From Tenacibaculum caenipelagi (GTDB lineage Bacteria; Bacteroidota; Bacteroidia; Flavobacteriales; Flavobacteriaceae): a DNA stretch of 64,000 bases. The stretch is from contig NZ_SNYH01000001.1 of the NCBI RefSeq assembly GCF_004363005.1, positions 372,001 to 436,000 on the forward strand, in the 5' to 3' direction. Within the stretch, counting starts at the first letter, position 1. Every line of letters starts with the position of its first letter. Below, in pieces: positions 30,356 to 41,445 of this stretch. The notes under the pieces were generated by a model, which saw only the letters and a program-made list of their open reading frames with translations, made no database searches and was not told where the DNA came from. A program made the position numbers and the translations under genes.

Positions 30356-31081
30356 TTATTTTCTTCTGCGAGGTTGACGTTTTGTATTACCTCCTCCTTT
30401 GTTAGAAGAATTACCTTTTTGCTTAGATAATCCTACTAATGGAGATAATTCACGTTTTCCATAAACCTCACCTTTCATAATCCATACTTTCACACCGATT
30501 CTTCCGTATGTAGTATGTGACTCAACAAGTGCGTAGTCGATGTCTGCTCTGAAGGTAGAAAGAGGAATTCTTCCTTCTTTGTAATGCTCAGAACGCGCCA
30601 TTTCAGCTCCGTTTAAACGACCTGATAATTGCACTTTAATTCCTTCTGCATTCATTCTCATTGCAGCAGCAATCGCCATTTTAGTAGCTCGCTTGTAAGA
30701 AATTCTGTTTTCGATTTGACGTGCGATACTAGCAGCAACTAATTTTGCATCTAATTCTGGACGCTTAATTTCGAAAATGTTAATTTGAACTTCTTTTCCT
30801 GTAATTTTCTTAAGCTCTTCTTTTAACTTGTCTACCTCTTGACCTCCTTTACCAATAATGATACCTGGACGTGCAGTAGTGATAGTAACGGTTACAAGTT
30901 TTAAAGTACGCTCAATGATAATACGAGAAACACTTGCTTTTGATAAACGAGCGTTGATATACTTTCTGATTTTATCATCTTCAGCAATCTTATCTCCGTA
31001 GTCATTTCCACCATACCAGTTAGATTCCCATCCTCTGATAATTCCTAAACGATTTCCTATTGGATTTGTCTTTTGTCCCAT
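30356..31081 (-). CDS. rpsC: 30S ribosomal protein S3
   Basis: 241 residues. [20 protein letters not shown], the KH-domain loop [20 protein letters not shown] and the C-terminal [20 protein letters not shown] identify uS3. The tail is rich in Asn, Gly, Lys and Arg ([17 protein letters not shown]). Confidence 0.98.
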   Translation of the reverse strand: MGQKTNPIGNRLGIIRGWESNWYGGNDYGDKIAEDDKIRKYINARLSKASVSRIIIERTLKLVTVTITTARPGIIIGKGGQEVDKLKEELKKITGKEVQINIFEIKRPELDAKLVAASIARQIENRISYKRATKMAIAAAMRMNAEGIKVQLSGRLNGAEMARSEHYKEGRIPLSTFRADIDYALVESHTTYGRIGVKVWIMKGEVYGKRELSPLVGLSKQKGNSSNKGGGNTKRQPRRRK

Positions 31082-31092
31082 TTCTACTTTGA

Positions 31093-31497
31093 TTAATTAC
31101 TGTTATTTTTAGCCCCTAACTCTAAAGTTACGTGATTAGAACGCTTACGAATTCTATGTGCACGCCCTTGTGGAGCTGGTCTTAACCTTTTTAACATACC
31201 TGCGCTATCAACACAAATTGATTTTACATATAATCCAGCATCTTCGATGCTTGCATCTTCATTTTTAGCTTGCCAGTTAGCAATTGCTGATAATAATAAC
31301 TTTTCTAAGTTACGTGATGCTTCTTTTGGACTAAATTTTAAGATTTGTAAAGCTCTTTCAACTTCAACTCCTCTTACTAAATCTGCTACCAAGCGCATTT
31401 TTCTTGGTGATGTAGGACAATTAGTTAATTTAGCGAAAGCTCTAGACTTTTTAGCTTCTTTTAACTGTGTTGCCATGTTATGTTTACGACTTCCCAT
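31093..31497 (-). CDS. rplV: 50S ribosomal protein L22
   Basis: 134 residues. [40 protein letters not shown] and the tunnel-lining loop [20 protein letters not shown] identify uL22. Confidence 0.98.
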   Translation of the reverse strand: MGSRKHNMATQLKEAKKSRAFAKLTNCPTSPRKMRLVADLVRGVEVERALQILKFSPKEASRNLEKLLLSAIANWQAKNEDASIEDAGLYVKSICVDSAGMLKRLRPAPQGRAHRIRKRSNHVTLELGAKNNSN

Positions 31498-31506
31498 AAT
31501 TTCCTA

Positions 31507-31785
31507 CTATTTTTTACCTTTATTTTTTGCACCAGCGTGCCCTCTAAAAGAACGTGTTGGTGAAAATTCGCCTAATTTATGACCTACCATGTTTTCAGTA
31601 ACGTAAACTGGTACAAACTGACGTCCGTTGTGAACTGCAATTGTTTGCCCTACGAAATCTGGAGTAATCATACTTGCTCTAGACCAAGTTTTGATAACTG
31701 ATTTGCTTCCTGCTTCTACGTTAGCTAACACTTTTTTCTCTAACTTATAGTGAACGTAAGGTCCTTTTTTTAATGATCTTGCCAT
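31507..31785 (-). CDS. rpsS: 30S ribosomal protein S19
   Basis: 92 residues. [40 protein letters not shown] and [18 protein letters not shown] are uS19 signatures at the head of the 30S. Confidence 0.98.
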   Translation of the reverse strand: MARSLKKGPYVHYKLEKKVLANVEAGSKSVIKTWSRASMITPDFVGQTIAVHNGRQFVPVYVTENMVGHKLGEFSPTRSFRGHAGAKNKGKK

Positions 31786-31791
31786 GGTTTA

Positions 31792-32616
31792 TTATTTCTT
31801 TCTACGTTCTATAATATACTTGTTACTAGCTTTGGTCTTAGATCTTGTCTTGAATCCTTTAGCTGGGATACCGTTTCTAGATCTTGGATGTCCTCCAGAA
31901 GAACGACCTTCACCACCACCCATTGGGTGATCAACTGGGTTCATACGAACAGCATTCGTTCTTGGTCTTCTACCTAACCATCTACTTCTACCTGCTTTAC
32001 CAGATACTAATAATTGGTGGTCTGAGTTAGACACAACTCCGATAGTTGCCATACAAGTTAATAAGATTAATCTTGTTTCACCTGAAGGTAACTTTACTGT
32101 TGCATACTTACCATCTCTTGCCATTAATTGAGCAAATGAACCAGCTGAACGAGCCATAACAGCTCCTTGTCCTGGGTGTAACTCAATACAAGAAATTGTA
32201 GTTCCTAATGGAATATCGCTTAAGTACATAGCATTACCAACTTCTGGTGCAGCTTCTTTACCTGAAACGATAGTTTGACCTACTTTTAAACCGTTTTGTG
32301 CAATTACATAACGTTTTTCACCATCAGCATAACTAACTAATGCAATAAATGCTGTACGGTTTGGATCGTACTCGATAGTTTTTACTGTTGCAGGAATACC
32401 TTGCTTATCTCTTTTAAAATCGATAATACGATATTTTTGCTTGTGACCTCCACCGATATTACGTGTAGTCATTCTACCCTGACTGTTTCGACCTCCAGAT
32501 CGTTTTTTCGGAGCTAATAAAGATTTCTCCGGCTTATCAGTAGTAATGGTGTCGAACCCATTTACAACTCTAAAACGCTGACCTGGTGTTATTGGTTTTA
32601 ATTTTCTAACTGACAT
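31792..32616 (-). CDS. rplB: 50S ribosomal protein L2
   Basis: 274 residues. [40 protein letters not shown] and the peptidyl-transferase-proximal [20 protein letters not shown], containing the conserved His of the GGGEG loop, identify uL2. Confidence 0.98.
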   Translation of the reverse strand: MSVRKLKPITPGQRFRVVNGFDTITTDKPEKSLLAPKKRSGGRNSQGRMTTRNIGGGHKQKYRIIDFKRDKQGIPATVKTIEYDPNRTAFIALVSYADGEKRYVIAQNGLKVGQTIVSGKEAAPEVGNAMYLSDIPLGTTISCIELHPGQGAVMARSAGSFAQLMARDGKYATVKLPSGETRLILLTCMATIGVVSNSDHQLLVSGKAGRSRWLGRRPRTNAVRMNPVDHPMGGGEGRSSGGHPRSRNGIPAKGFKTRSKTKASNKYIIERRKK

Positions 32617-32627
32617 TCTGTCTTTTC

Positions 32628-32918
32628 TTAAAGATTGTTATAAAAATCAATAGTTTCTCCTTCAGCTAACTGAACGATTGCCTTCTTGTATCCACTTGTT
32701 AATCCAGATACTAAACCTTTTTTAGTGTATTTAGTTTTTCTTAATGCTGGATAATTCATTGTTTTTACAGACTCAATCGCTACACCATAAGTAGCTTCAA
32801 CAGCTCCTTTGATTTCTAATTTGTTAGCTTTTTTGTTTACAACAAATGTATAACGGTTGTTTAACTCGCTATCATTTGTAGCTTTCTCTGTAATAATAGG
32901 TTTAATTAAAATACTCAT
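32628..32918 (-). CDS. rplW: 50S ribosomal protein L23
   Basis: 96 residues. [40 protein letters not shown] and [20 protein letters not shown] identify uL23, the trigger-factor and SRP docking protein at the exit tunnel. Confidence 0.97.
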   Translation of the reverse strand: MSILIKPIITEKATNDSELNNRYTFVVNKKANKLEIKGAVEATYGVAIESVKTMNYPALRKTKYTKKGLVSGLTSGYKKAIVQLAEGETIDFYNNL

Positions 32919-32926
32919 TTTCTTCC

Positions 32927-33556
32927 CTATTTACTTAAATTAGACTCAATTCCTTCTAGAGAGCTTTCTGCGATTACAACTTTATTAGCATTTAAAACGC
33001 TATAAGTGTTAATTCCTGAAGCATCTACTACTTTAGAACCTTTTAAGTTACGAGATGATAAGTAAACATTTTTACTTTCTTCACCTAATACAAATAAAGA
33101 CTTTTTAGCGTCTAATTCTAAAGCTTTTAATACATTGATAAACTCTTTAGTTCTTGGAGCTTCAAAATTGAAGTCTTCAATTACAACTAAATTGTTTTCT
33201 TTTGCTTGAATACTTAAAGCTGACTTACGTGCTAAACGCTTTAAGTTTTTATTCAATTTAAAAGAATAATTTCTTGGTCTTGGACCGAAAATACGTCCAC
33301 CACCTCTAAAAACTGGAGATTTGATACTACCCGCACGAGCTGTACCAGTTCCCTTTTGTTTTTTAATCTTTCTTGTACTACCAGCAATCTCAGCTCTTTC
33401 TTTCGATTTATGAGTACCTTGTCTTTGATTTGCCAAATACTGCTTTACATCTAAATAAATTGCATGATCATTTGGCTCAATTCCGAATACCTCGTTAGAA
33501 AGTTCAACTTTTCTACCAGTATCTTTTCCTGTAATATCTAATACTGCTACTTTCAT
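32927..33556 (-). CDS. rplD: 50S ribosomal protein L4
   Basis: 209 residues. The tunnel loop [20 protein letters not shown] and [20 protein letters not shown] identify uL4. Its start overlaps the rplC stop by one base (TAATG). L4 is the S10-operon autorepressor in enterobacteria, relevant to the attenuator-like leader of rplC. Confidence 0.97.
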   Translation of the reverse strand: MKVAVLDITGKDTGRKVELSNEVFGIEPNDHAIYLDVKQYLANQRQGTHKSKERAEIAGSTRKIKKQKGTGTARAGSIKSPVFRGGGRIFGPRPRNYSFKLNKNLKRLARKSALSIQAKENNLVVIEDFNFEAPRTKEFINVLKALELDAKKSLFVLGEESKNVYLSSRNLKGSKVVDASGINTYSVLNANKVVIAESSLEGIESNLSK

Positions 33557-34173
33557 TATTTCTCGATAGTTACATAAGAGTTTTTGTGACCAGGAACAGC
33601 TCCTTTTACTACGATAAGATTCTTATCTGCAACCACTTTTAAAACTCTTAAATTTTGAACTTTTACTTTGTCTCCACCCATACGTCCTGCCATACGCATT
33701 CCTTTGAATACTCTTGCAGGGTATGATGCTGCACCAATTGAACCAGGAGCTCTTAAACGGTTATGTTGACCGTGAGTTGCTTGTCCAACTCCGGCAAAAC
33801 CATGACGTTTAACAACACCTTGAAATCCTTTACCTTTAGAAATTCCTGATACATCAACGAATTCTCCTTCAGTAAATAATTCAACAGTAATTGAGTCACC
33901 TAATTTGTACTCACCATCAAACTCTTGGAATTCAACAACTTTTTTCTTAGCAGATGTACCAGCTTTTTTAAAGTGACCATCTAAAGCTTTATTAGAGCTT
34001 TTTGCTTTTTTGTCATCGAAACCAAGTTGTAAAGCGTTATAGCCGTCAACCTCTTCGGTTCTGACTTGGGTAACAACGCAAGGACCTGCTTCGATTACAG
34101 TACAAGGAATATTCTTCCCGTTCTCATCGAATAAGCTGGTCATTCCAATTTTTCTTCCTATTAACCCAGACAT
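33556..34173 (-). CDS. rplC: 50S ribosomal protein L3
   Basis: 205 residues. [40 protein letters not shown] and [20 protein letters not shown] carry the uL3 core, including the loop that reaches the peptidyl-transferase centre. It is the first gene of its own transcript, because rpsJ is cut off by a terminator. It has a leader of about 225 bases. Confidence 0.98.
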   Translation of the reverse strand: MSGLIGRKIGMTSLFDENGKNIPCTVIEAGPCVVTQVRTEEVDGYNALQLGFDDKKAKSSNKALDGHFKKAGTSAKKKVVEFQEFDGEYKLGDSITVELFTEGEFVDVSGISKGKGFQGVVKRHGFAGVGQATHGQHNRLRAPGSIGAASYPARVFKGMRMAGRMGGDKVKVQNLRVLKVVADKNLIVVKGAVPGHKNSYVTIEK

Positions 34174-34274
34174 ATTTGTTAATTTTCAGACGAATAGATA
34201 TCTTTTATCCAGCGCGTCTATTAATAAATGATTATTTGAAACGAATGTTTCTATTTTTTCCTTTTGGATTTTTC

Positions 34275-34305
34275 AAAAAAAAAGAGCGAAAAACATCTTC
34301 ACTCT
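34275..34305 (-). terminator. Attenuator-like intrinsic terminator in the rplC leader
   Basis: The minus-strand RNA reads AGAGUGAA (34298-34305), a 7-base loop, UUCGCUCU (34283-34290), then eight U (34275-34282). The stem is 8 pairs with one G-U. It stands about 100 bases upstream of the L3 start codon and downstream of the promoter at 34406, so it can only act as a premature terminator within the leader. Confidence 0.7.
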
Positions 34306-34352
34306 GAATTTGTTTTTACCATTTTTCCTTCGCGAAACCCTCAGGACATGTC

Positions 34353-34375
34353 ATTTCTGTATATTTTACAGAAAT
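34353..34375 (-). promoter_or_regulatory. Perfect hairpin in the rplC leader
   Basis: Arms ATTTCTGTA (34353-34361) and TACAGAAAT (34367-34375) with a 5-base loop. It is located close to the 5' end of the predicted S10 leader RNA, ahead of the attenuator-like hairpin. It may be a protein-binding or anti-terminator element. Confidence 0.5.
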
Positions 34376-34405
34376 TTTGCACACCAAAACCTAAATTTCG
34401 GTGTG

Positions 34406-34437
34406 CAAAAGTATAAAAAACTTTCGGCTTAACAAAA
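34406..34437 (-). promoter_or_regulatory. Promoter of the S10 operon (rplC), embedded in the rpsJ terminator
   Basis: On the minus strand TTTTG (34433-34437), 19 bases and TACTTTTG (34406-34413) match the Bacteroidetes consensus. The -33 element lies in the loop of the upstream terminator hairpin. The -7 box overlaps one arm of an 11-base palindrome (34375-34385 / 34400-34410). Confidence 0.72.
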
Positions 34438-34449
34438 TTAAACCGAAAG
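34415..34449 (-). terminator. Terminator after rpsJ (end of str operon)
   Basis: Arms at 34421-34430 and 34440-34449 (CTTTCGGCTT / AAACCGAAAG, with one A-C or G-U position) and six T on the minus strand at 34415-34420. It begins about 13 bases after the rpsJ stop. Confidence 0.85.
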
Positions 34450-34461
34450 TTATTAATTTAC

Positions 34462-34767
34462 TTATACTTTGATCTCAACTTCAACTCCACTTGGTAACTC
34501 AAGTTTCATTAAAGCATCAATAGTTTTTGATGATGAACTATAGATGTCTAATAATCTTTTGTAAGCAGATAATTGAAATTGCTCTCTAGATTTTTTGTTT
34601 ACGTGTGGTGAACGTAATACTGTAAAAATCTTTTTATTTGTTGGTAAAGGAATTGGCCCGTTTACTACAGCTCCAGTACTCTTTACTGTCTTTACGATTT
34701 TTTCAGCAGACTTGTCTACTAAATTATAGTCGTAAGATTTTAACTTTATTCTAATTTTTTGACTCAT
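34462..34767 (-). CDS. rpsJ: 30S ribosomal protein S10
   Basis: 101 residues. [40 protein letters not shown] and [20 protein letters not shown] identify uS10 (NusE). Here it closes the str transcript with fusA instead of heading the S10 operon, because a terminator and new promoter separate it from rplC. Confidence 0.98.
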   Translation of the reverse strand: MSQKIRIKLKSYDYNLVDKSAEKIVKTVKSTGAVVNGPIPLPTNKKIFTVLRSPHVNKKSREQFQLSAYKRLLDIYSSSSKTIDALMKLELPSGVEVEIKV

Positions 34768-34772
34768 CTTAA

Positions 34773-36890
34773 TTAACCTTTAGCGTTAGCGATTACTTCT
34801 TCAGCAATGTTACTTGGAGTCTCTGCATAGTGAGAGAATTCCATAGTAGAAGTTGCTCTACCTGAAGATAATGTTCTTAATGAAGTAACATATCCAAACA
34901 TTTCTGATAATGGAACGATAGCTTTTACTACTTTAGATCCAGCACGATCGCTCATATCATTTACTTGTCCACGTCTTCTATTTAAATCTCCAACGATGTC
35001 TCCCATGTTTTCTTCTGGAGTTAACACCTCTAATTTCATCATTGGCTCCATGATTACAGCTCTTGCAGCTTTTGCAGCAGCTTTATAACCCATTTTAGCA
35101 GCCAATTCGAATGATAACTGATCAGAATCTACAGGGTGGAAAGATCCATCCTTTAAAGTAATCTTCATCGCATCCATTTCGTATCCTGCTAACGGACCAT
35201 TTTTCATTGCTTCTTTGAATCCTTTTTCTACAGAAGGAACAAATTCCTTAGGAACGTTACCACCTTTAATAATAGACTCAAATTGTAATCCTGTTACACC
35301 TTCATCAGCTGGCTCCATAGTAAATACAATGTCAGCAAACTTACCACGTCCACCAGATTGTTTCTTATAAACCTCTCTGTGATCTGCAGTAGCTGTAATA
35401 GCTTCTTTGTACTCTACTTGTGGTTGTCCTTGATTTACTTCAACCTTAAACTCACGCTTTAAACGGTCTACAATAATATCTAAATGTAACTCACCCATTC
35501 CTGAAATTACAGTTTGCCCTGAAGCTTCATCTGTTTTTACAGTAAATGTTGGATCTTCTTCAGCTAATTTAGCTAAAGCCATACCTAATTTATCTACGTC
35601 AGCCTTAGTTTTAGGCTCAACAGCGATACCGATTACAGGATCTGGGAAATCCATAGATTCTAAAACGATTGGGTGTTTCTCATCAGATAACGTATCCCCT
35701 GTTTTAATATCTTTAAATCCTACTGCAGCTCCAATATCTCCTGCTTCGATATAATCGATTGCATTTTGCTTGTTAGAGTGCATTTGGTAAATACGAGAAA
35801 TACGCTCTTTTTTACCTGAACGGTTGTTTAACACATAAGAACCTGCATCTAAACGACCTGAGTAAGCACGGAAGAATGCTAAACGACCTACGAAAGGATC
35901 GGTAGCGATTTTAAATGCTAAAGCTGAAAATGGTGCTTTTGCATCTGGCTTACGAGTTTCTTCTTCTCCTGTATCAGGGTTAGTACCGATGATATTTTCT
36001 CTATCTACTGGAGAAGGTAAATAACGACATACAGCGTCTAATAAGAACTGAACACCTTTATTTTTGAATGAAGAACCACATACCATAGGAATGATAGACA
36101 TATCCATTACAGCAGCTCTAAGTGCAGCGTGCACCTCTTCTTCTGTAATTGAATCTTCGTCTTCCATATATTTCTCTAATAAGTTTTCGTCATAAGCAGC
36201 AACCTCTTCGATTAACTTACCACGTAACTCACGAGCTTCTTCTTTTAATTCTTCTGGAATATCTACAATATCGAAAGTTGATCCATAGTTATCATCATGC
36301 CAAATAATAGCACGGTTTTTAACTAAATCAACAATTCCTTTAAAGTCTGCTTCATCACCAATATTTAAAACGATTGGCACTGCGTTTGACTTTAACATAT
36401 CTTTTACTTGCTGACATACTGCTAAAAAGTTAGCTCCTTGACGGTCCATTTTGTTAACGAAACCAATACGAGGTACTTTATAGTTATCAGCTAAACGCCA
36501 GTTAGTTTCTGATTGTGGCTCAACTCCATCTACTGCAGAGAATAAGAACACTAATCCGTCTAATACACGTAATGAACGGTTTACCTCTACGGTAAAATCA
36601 ACGTGACCTGGAGTATCAATAATATTAAAATGATATCCTTTAGCATCAGCGGTAGGCTTTCCATTTTCTGTTGGGAATTGCCATGTACAAGTAGTTGCTG
36701 CAGAAGTAATAGTAATACCTCTCTCAGCTTCTTGTTCCATCCAGTCCATTGTAGAAGCCCCATCGTGAACCTCTCCAATTTTATGAGACACTCCTGTATA
36801 GAAAAGAACACGCTCAGTTGTTGTTGTTTTACCAGCATCAATATGAGCAGCAATACCTATATTTCTTGTATATTTTAAATCTCTTGCCAT
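34773..36890 (-). CDS. fusA: Translation elongation factor G
   Basis: 705 residues. The GTPase motifs are [20 protein letters not shown] (P-loop), RGITITSAA (switch I), DTPGHVDF and NKMDRQGAN. Domains II to V follow, with the domain IV ribosome-contacting region near [15 protein letters not shown]. It catalyses translocation and, with RRF, recycling. Only one EF-G gene is seen, and tuf is not in the cluster. Confidence 0.98.
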   Translation of the reverse strand: MARDLKYTRNIGIAAHIDAGKTTTTERVLFYTGVSHKIGEVHDGASTMDWMEQEAERGITITSAATTCTWQFPTENGKPTADAKGYHFNIIDTPGHVDFTVEVNRSLRVLDGLVFLFSAVDGVEPQSETNWRLADNYKVPRIGFVNKMDRQGANFLAVCQQVKDMLKSNAVPIVLNIGDEADFKGIVDLVKNRAIIWHDDNYGSTFDIVDIPEELKEEARELRGKLIEEVAAYDENLLEKYMEDEDSITEEEVHAALRAAVMDMSIIPMVCGSSFKNKGVQFLLDAVCRYLPSPVDRENIIGTNPDTGEEETRKPDAKAPFSALAFKIATDPFVGRLAFFRAYSGRLDAGSYVLNNRSGKKERISRIYQMHSNKQNAIDYIEAGDIGAAVGFKDIKTGDTLSDEKHPIVLESMDFPDPVIGIAVEPKTKADVDKLGMALAKLAEEDPTFTVKTDEASGQTVISGMGELHLDIIVDRLKREFKVEVNQGQPQVEYKEAITATADHREVYKKQSGGRGKFADIVFTMEPADEGVTGLQFESIIKGGNVPKEFVPSVEKGFKEAMKNGPLAGYEMDAMKITLKDGSFHPVDSDQLSFELAAKMGYKAAAKAARAVIMEPMMKLEVLTPEENMGDIVGDLNRRRGQVNDMSDRAGSKVVKAIVPLSEMFGYVTSLRTLSSGRATSTMEFSHYAETPSNIAEEVIANAKG

Positions 36891-36896
36891 TTCTTA

Positions 36897-37373
36897 TTAA
36901 AATCTAAAGTGTGAGAACGCTTTGTTTGCTTCTGCCATCTTATGAGTATCCACTCTTTTCTTAACAGCAGCACCTTCTTCTTTTGCAGCAGCTAAAATCT
37001 CAGCAGCTAAACGTTGTGCCATTGTTTTTTCATTACGCTTACGCGCATAAGAAATCATCCATTTAATCGCCATAGAAACCTTACGGTCTGGACGAATTTG
37101 CATTGGAATTTGGAATGTTGCTCCACCTACACGACGAGAACGAACTTCTACGTGAGGCATCACGTTAGATAAACCATCTTTCCACACTTCTAAAGCCGAC
37201 TTTTCTTCGTCAGTTTTCTTTTCATTTACGATATCCATTGCATCGTAAAACACTTTGAACGCTACAGATTTCTTACCGTCCCACATTAAGTTATTCACAA
37301 AACGTGTAACTAATTGATCGTTGAATCTAGGATCCGGTAACAAAACTCTTTTTTTAGCTCTTCTTTTCCTCAT
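36897..37373 (-). CDS. rpsG: 30S ribosomal protein S7
   Basis: 158 residues. [40 protein letters not shown] and [20 protein letters not shown] identify uS7, a primary 16S 3'-domain binder and the known autorepressor of str operons in enterobacteria. Confidence 0.98.
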   Translation of the reverse strand: MRKRRAKKRVLLPDPRFNDQLVTRFVNNLMWDGKKSVAFKVFYDAMDIVNEKKTDEEKSALEVWKDGLSNVMPHVEVRSRRVGGATFQIPMQIRPDRKVSMAIKWMISYARKRNEKTMAQRLAAEILAAAKEEGAAVKKRVDTHKMAEANKAFSHFRF

Positions 37374-37405
37374 GTCTTTACATTAAAAAAGTTACTAATT
37401 AATTT

Positions 37406-37786
37406 TTACTTTTTGTCTTTTGGGCGTTTTGCACCGTACTTAGATCTACGCTGAGTTCTTCCCTCAACTCCTGCAGTATCTAATGCTCCACGTACCACGT
37501 GATATTTAACACCTGGTAAATCTTTTACCCTTCCACCTCTAACTAATACTATCGAGTGCTCTTGCAAGTTATGTCCTTCTCCTGGAATATACGCGTTAAT
37601 CTCGTTACCGTTTGTTAATCTCACCCTTGCTACCTTACGCATTGCTGAGTTAGGTTTCTTAGGTGTAGTGGTATACACACGCGTACAAACTCCACGTCTT
37701 TGTGGACATGCTTGTAAAGCAGCCGATTTACTCTTCTTAGTTATTTTGGCTCTTCCTTTACGAACTAATTGTTGAATAGTTGGCAT
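37406..37786 (-). CDS. rpsL: 30S ribosomal protein S12
   Basis: 126 residues. [40 protein letters not shown] and [19 protein letters not shown] identify uS12 at the decoding centre. Both lysines commonly altered in streptomycin-resistant mutants (in TPKKPNS and GRVKDLPG) are the normal residues. First gene of the whole ribosomal block. Confidence 0.98.
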   Translation of the reverse strand: MPTIQQLVRKGRAKITKKSKSAALQACPQRRGVCTRVYTTTPKKPNSAMRKVARVRLTNGNEINAYIPGEGHNLQEHSIVLVRGGRVKDLPGVKYHVVRGALDTAGVEGRTQRRSKYGAKRPKDKK

Positions 37787-37843
37787 ACTAAATTATTACT
37801 TGTTTTTAATTTGTACTTAAATTACTCTAATTTTAAGAGTGTG

Positions 37844-37874
37844 CAAATGTACGACTATTTTCTAATTATTCAAA
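37844..37874 (-). promoter_or_regulatory. Promoter of the str operon (rpsL)
   Basis: On the minus strand TTTG (37871-37874), 19 bases and TACATTTG (37844-37851) match the consensus. Transcription would begin about 50 bases upstream of the rpsL start. The rest of the 37787-38209 gap holds no gene. Its right part (about 37981-38150) is strikingly poor in G on the plus strand and leads into susC. Confidence 0.75.
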
Positions 37875-38209
37875 TATCAAGAAGTTATTTTTACTTCTCA
37901 TCTAAAAAAACTACAACTATTTTTAATTAACAAGTGAGCACCTTTACACATATCAACAACCCATTACTATCTAAATTTAGTTTTCCTTCTAAAATCACAT
38001 ACAATTTAGACACAAACACACAAGACCAAACAAAATTTTACTATTAAACCAACAACTTCATCGAAATACAAAAAACATAACAAAAACAACCTTTAAACAC
38101 ACTTAAAACAACAACACGTCTACAGTATTTTCAGAATTATTTAACAAATACCTTGTTTTTTTAAGTTTTATTTATGATTTTTGGCTCAATTAATTCAAAT
38201 AATTACATA

Positions 38210-41200
38210 ATGAAAACAAAGTTTAATGGAATTTTAACGCTGTTTCTAGCGTTGATTGTGCAAATATCCTTTGCTCAAGAAAAAACAATTTCAGGTACAG
38301 TTTCTGACGAAACAGGACCATTACCTGGAGTTAATGTATTAAAAAAAGGAACTACTATAGGTGTGGAAACTGATTTTGATGGAAAATTCTCTATCAAAGC
38401 AGCAACTGGTGATGTTCTTGTTTTTAGTTTTGTTGGAATGAAAACTATTGAAAGAACAGTTGGAGCCTCAAACACTATAAACATATCTATGGTAAGCGAC
38501 AATGTTCTTGACGAGGTTGTTGTTACCGCATTAGGTATAAAGAGAGAGAAAAAATCTTTAGGTTATGCTGTTCAAGAAGTAAAAGGTGATGATATTAATA
38601 AAGCAAAAGAACAAAGTTTTATTAGTTCACTTTCTGGTAGAGTAGCTGGTTTAGATGTTAAGAAGAGTAACAGTATTGGTGGGTCTGTAAATGTAGTTTT
38701 AAGAGGTTCTAGTTCACTTACAGGAAGTAATCAGGCTCTTTTCGTTGTAGATGGTATCCCTATTAGTAATGGTAACTTCAACACTTCTGCTCAAACTGCT
38801 GGTAGTGGTGGATACGATTTTGGTAACGCTGCTTCTGACATCAACCCTGATGATATAGAAAGTGTTTCTGTTTTAAAAGGTGCTACTGCATCTGCTTTAT
38901 ACGGATCCCAAGCTGCTAACGGAGTTATCTTAATTACAACTAAAAAAGGTAGCAAGAAGAAAGGACTAGGTGTAACTATTAATAATAGCACTTCTTTTAG
39001 CGAAATTGACGAATCAACTTTCCCTACATACCAAAACAAATATGGTGCAGGTTATGGAAAGTACTATGGTTCTACTGGTGATTTCTTTGATTATGATGTT
39101 AACGGTGATGGTACAGATGATTTATTAGTACCTGTAGGAGAAGATGCAAGTTTTGGTGGTGCTTTCGATCCTAATACAATGGTTTACCAATGGAACTCAT
39201 TATATCCTTCTTTAGACACATACTTACAACCTACTCCTTGGGTTGCTGCTAAAAATGGTCCTTCAAGTATTTTCCAAACAGGAATTGCTAATGTATTAAA
39301 TGTCTCGTTAGAAGGCGGTAATGAAAATGGAGTTTTTAGATTTGGTTATACTAATGATGATAGAAGTGGTATTTTACCAAACAGTAAAATTAAAAAGGAT
39401 GTTGTTACACTAGGAGGTTCTACTAACTTAAGTGATAAACTAAGAATTTCTGCAAAAGGAACATACACAAGAATTTCTGGTAAAGGTAGATATGGTACTG
39501 GTTATGACAGTGGAAACGTTACACAAATGTTACGTCAATGGTTTCAGACAAATGTTGATTTAGAAGATCAAAAAAATGCATATTTTTCAACTCGTCAAAA
39601 CATTACTTGGAACCCTAATTCTCCGACAAATTTAACTCCTCATTACTTTGATAATCCATACTGGACTTTATATGAGAATTACGAAACAGATCTTAGAAAC
39701 AGATTTTTAGGTAATGCTAATTTAGTTTACGACTTAACCGACTGGGTATCTGTAACTGGTAGGATTGGAGTAGATTCATACAATGATCTTGTTGAAGAGA
39801 GAAAAAATGTAGGAAGTTTAGATCAATCATACTACATTAAAAGAAATCGTCAATACGAACAATACAACTACGATTTATTACTTAATTTTAACAAACAGTT
39901 AAGTGATGATATTTCTTTCACAGGTTTATTAGGTGCTAGTTTACAAACTAGACACTACAACAGCACTAGTGCTTCTACAAATGGTGGATTGGTAGTAGCT
40001 GGTTTATACGCTTTAAGCAACTCAGTAAGTGCTTTAAGTCCTCCTGTTGAATCTGATTGGACACAAAGAAAAGTAGGTTACTACGCTCAAGCTTCTTTTG
40101 GTTTTAGAGATATGCTATTCTTAGAGGGTACTTTTAGACGAGATGTTTCTTCAACTTTACCTGCTGACAACAATGCCTACAACTACCCTTCTGGGTCTGC
40201 TAGTTTCTTATTTAGTAAAGTTCTTAATGCTGACTGGTTAAACTTTGGTAAAGTACGTGCTAGTTATGCAGAAGTTACAAATGATGCTGGATCTTACCAA
40301 GTAGTTAATACTTCTACGGCTAACGACCCTTTCGGATCTACACCTGTGTACTCTGTTGATGACACATCTAACAACCCAGAATTAGCTCCAGAAACTACAA
40401 AAGAATTCGAAGTAGGTTTAGAGACTAAACTATTTAAAAACAGATTAGGTTTTGAAGCTTCTTGGTATAAGAAGAATACTGTTGACCAAATTTTACCAGT
40501 TCAAGTTTCACCTGCAACAGGTTACAATTTTAAGTTTGTAAATGCAGGAGAAATGGAAAACAAGGGTATTGAATTAGCTTTGAATGGTACACCTGTTAAA
40601 AGTGAAGATTTTGAATGGAACATTAACGTAAACTGGGCTAAAAATGAAAATACTGTTGTGTCTTTATTTGAGGACGGTGAAAACATGTTAATCTATTCAG
40701 CTTGGTCTACTGCAATTAATGCAAGAAAAGGTTTACCTTATGGTACTATTACTGGTACAGACTATGTTTACACAAACGGACAAAGAACTGTAGGAGCTGA
40801 CGGTAAATATTTAAGAACAAGTTCTACTACAGAAATTCTTGGTAACATTCAACCAGATTGGATTGGTGGTGTTTATAACGGATTTAAGTACAAAAACTTT
40901 AATTTCGGATTCTTAATTGATGTTCAACAAGGAGGTGATATCGTTAACTATGATGCTGCTTTTGGTAACGCAACTGGTTTATACGCTGAAACTGCTGCTT
41001 TAAACGAATTAGGAAACCCTGTGAGAGATAGAGTTGCTGATGGTGGTGGTGTATTATTAGATGGTGTTAAAGCTGACGGTACTCCTAACGATATTAGAGC
41101 CGAAGCTCATAATTATTTAACTCCTTTTGGTTACTACGGAGGTTCATCTGAAACTGGTACTTATGCTCCTGATGCACAATTTGTTTATGATGCATCTTAT

Positions 41201-41434
41201 GTTAAATTAAGAGAAGTTTCTATAGGATACGAATTCCCTAAATCTTTAACAGATAAACTATCTATTAACTCATTATCTCTAGGACTTTCTGCTAGAAACC
41301 TTTGGATTATCCACAAAAACTTACCTTATGGAGACCCTGAATACAGTGCAAGTTCTGGAAACAGAAGAGGTATTCAAAACGGTACTTTACCATCAACTAA
41401 AGATGTTAGTTTAAACATTTCTGTTAAATTTTAA
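38210..41434 (+). CDS. SusC/RagA-family TonB-dependent outer-membrane transporter
   Basis: A 1074-residue protein starting at the ATG at 38210 (MKTKFNGILTLFLALIVQIS, a signal peptide ending near FAQ). An in-frame ATG at 38174 would only add residues before the signal. Residues about 23-105 are the carboxypeptidase-regulatory-like N-terminal extension (ISGTVSDETGPLPGVNVLKK). The plug domain follows with LRGSSSLTGSNQALFVVDGI and GATASALYGSQAANGVILIT, then the 22-strand barrel to the C-terminal SLNISVKF. With its SusD partner 11 bases downstream it should import an oligomer too large for porins. The substrate is not shown by the sequence. Confidence 0.95.
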   Translation: MKTKFNGILTLFLALIVQISFAQEKTISGTVSDETGPLPGVNVLKKGTTIGVETDFDGKFSIKAATGDVLVFSFVGMKTIERTVGASNTINISMVSDNVLDEVVVTALGIKREKKSLGYAVQEVKGDDINKAKEQSFISSLSGRVAGLDVKKSNSIGGSVNVVLRGSSSLTGSNQALFVVDGIPISNGNFNTSAQTAGSGGYDFGNAASDINPDDIESVSVLKGATASALYGSQAANGVILITTKKGSKKKGLGVTINNSTSFSEIDESTFPTYQNKYGAGYGKYYGSTGDFFDYDVNGDGTDDLLVPVGEDASFGGAFDPNTMVYQWNSLYPSLDTYLQPTPWVAAKNGPSSIFQTGIANVLNVSLEGGNENGVFRFGYTNDDRSGILPNSKIKKDVVTLGGSTNLSDKLRISAKGTYTRISGKGRYGTGYDSGNVTQMLRQWFQTNVDLEDQKNAYFSTRQNITWNPNSPTNLTPHYFDNPYWTLYENYETDLRNRFLGNANLVYDLTDWVSVTGRIGVDSYNDLVEERKNVGSLDQSYYIKRNRQYEQYNYDLLLNFNKQLSDDISFTGLLGASLQTRHYNSTSASTNGGLVVAGLYALSNSVSALSPPVESDWTQRKVGYYAQASFGFRDMLFLEGTFRRDVSSTLPADNNAYNYPSGSASFLFSKVLNADWLNFGKVRASYAEVTNDAGSYQVVNTSTANDPFGSTPVYSVDDTSNNPELAPETTKEFEVGLETKLFKNRLGFEASWYKKNTVDQILPVQVSPATGYNFKFVNAGEMENKGIELALNGTPVKSEDFEWNINVNWAKNENTVVSLFEDGENMLIYSAWSTAINARKGLPYGTITGTDYVYTNGQRTVGADGKYLRTSSTTEILGNIQPDWIGGVYNGFKYKNFNFGFLIDVQQGGDIVNYDAAFGNATGLYAETAALNELGNPVRDRVADGGGVLLDGVKADGTPNDIRAEAHNYLTPFGYYGGSSETGTYAPDAQFVYDASYVKLREVSIGYEFPKSLTDKLSINSLSLGLSARNLWIIHKNLPYGDPEYSASSGNRRGIQNGTLPSTKDVSLNISVKF

Positions 41435-41445
41435 ATTAAAGAATA

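Noticed and set aside
38174..38209. Upstream start for the first SusC
   Set aside because: It would place 12 residues before a complete signal peptide, and the second susC has no equivalent in-frame start, although its leader is nearly identical.
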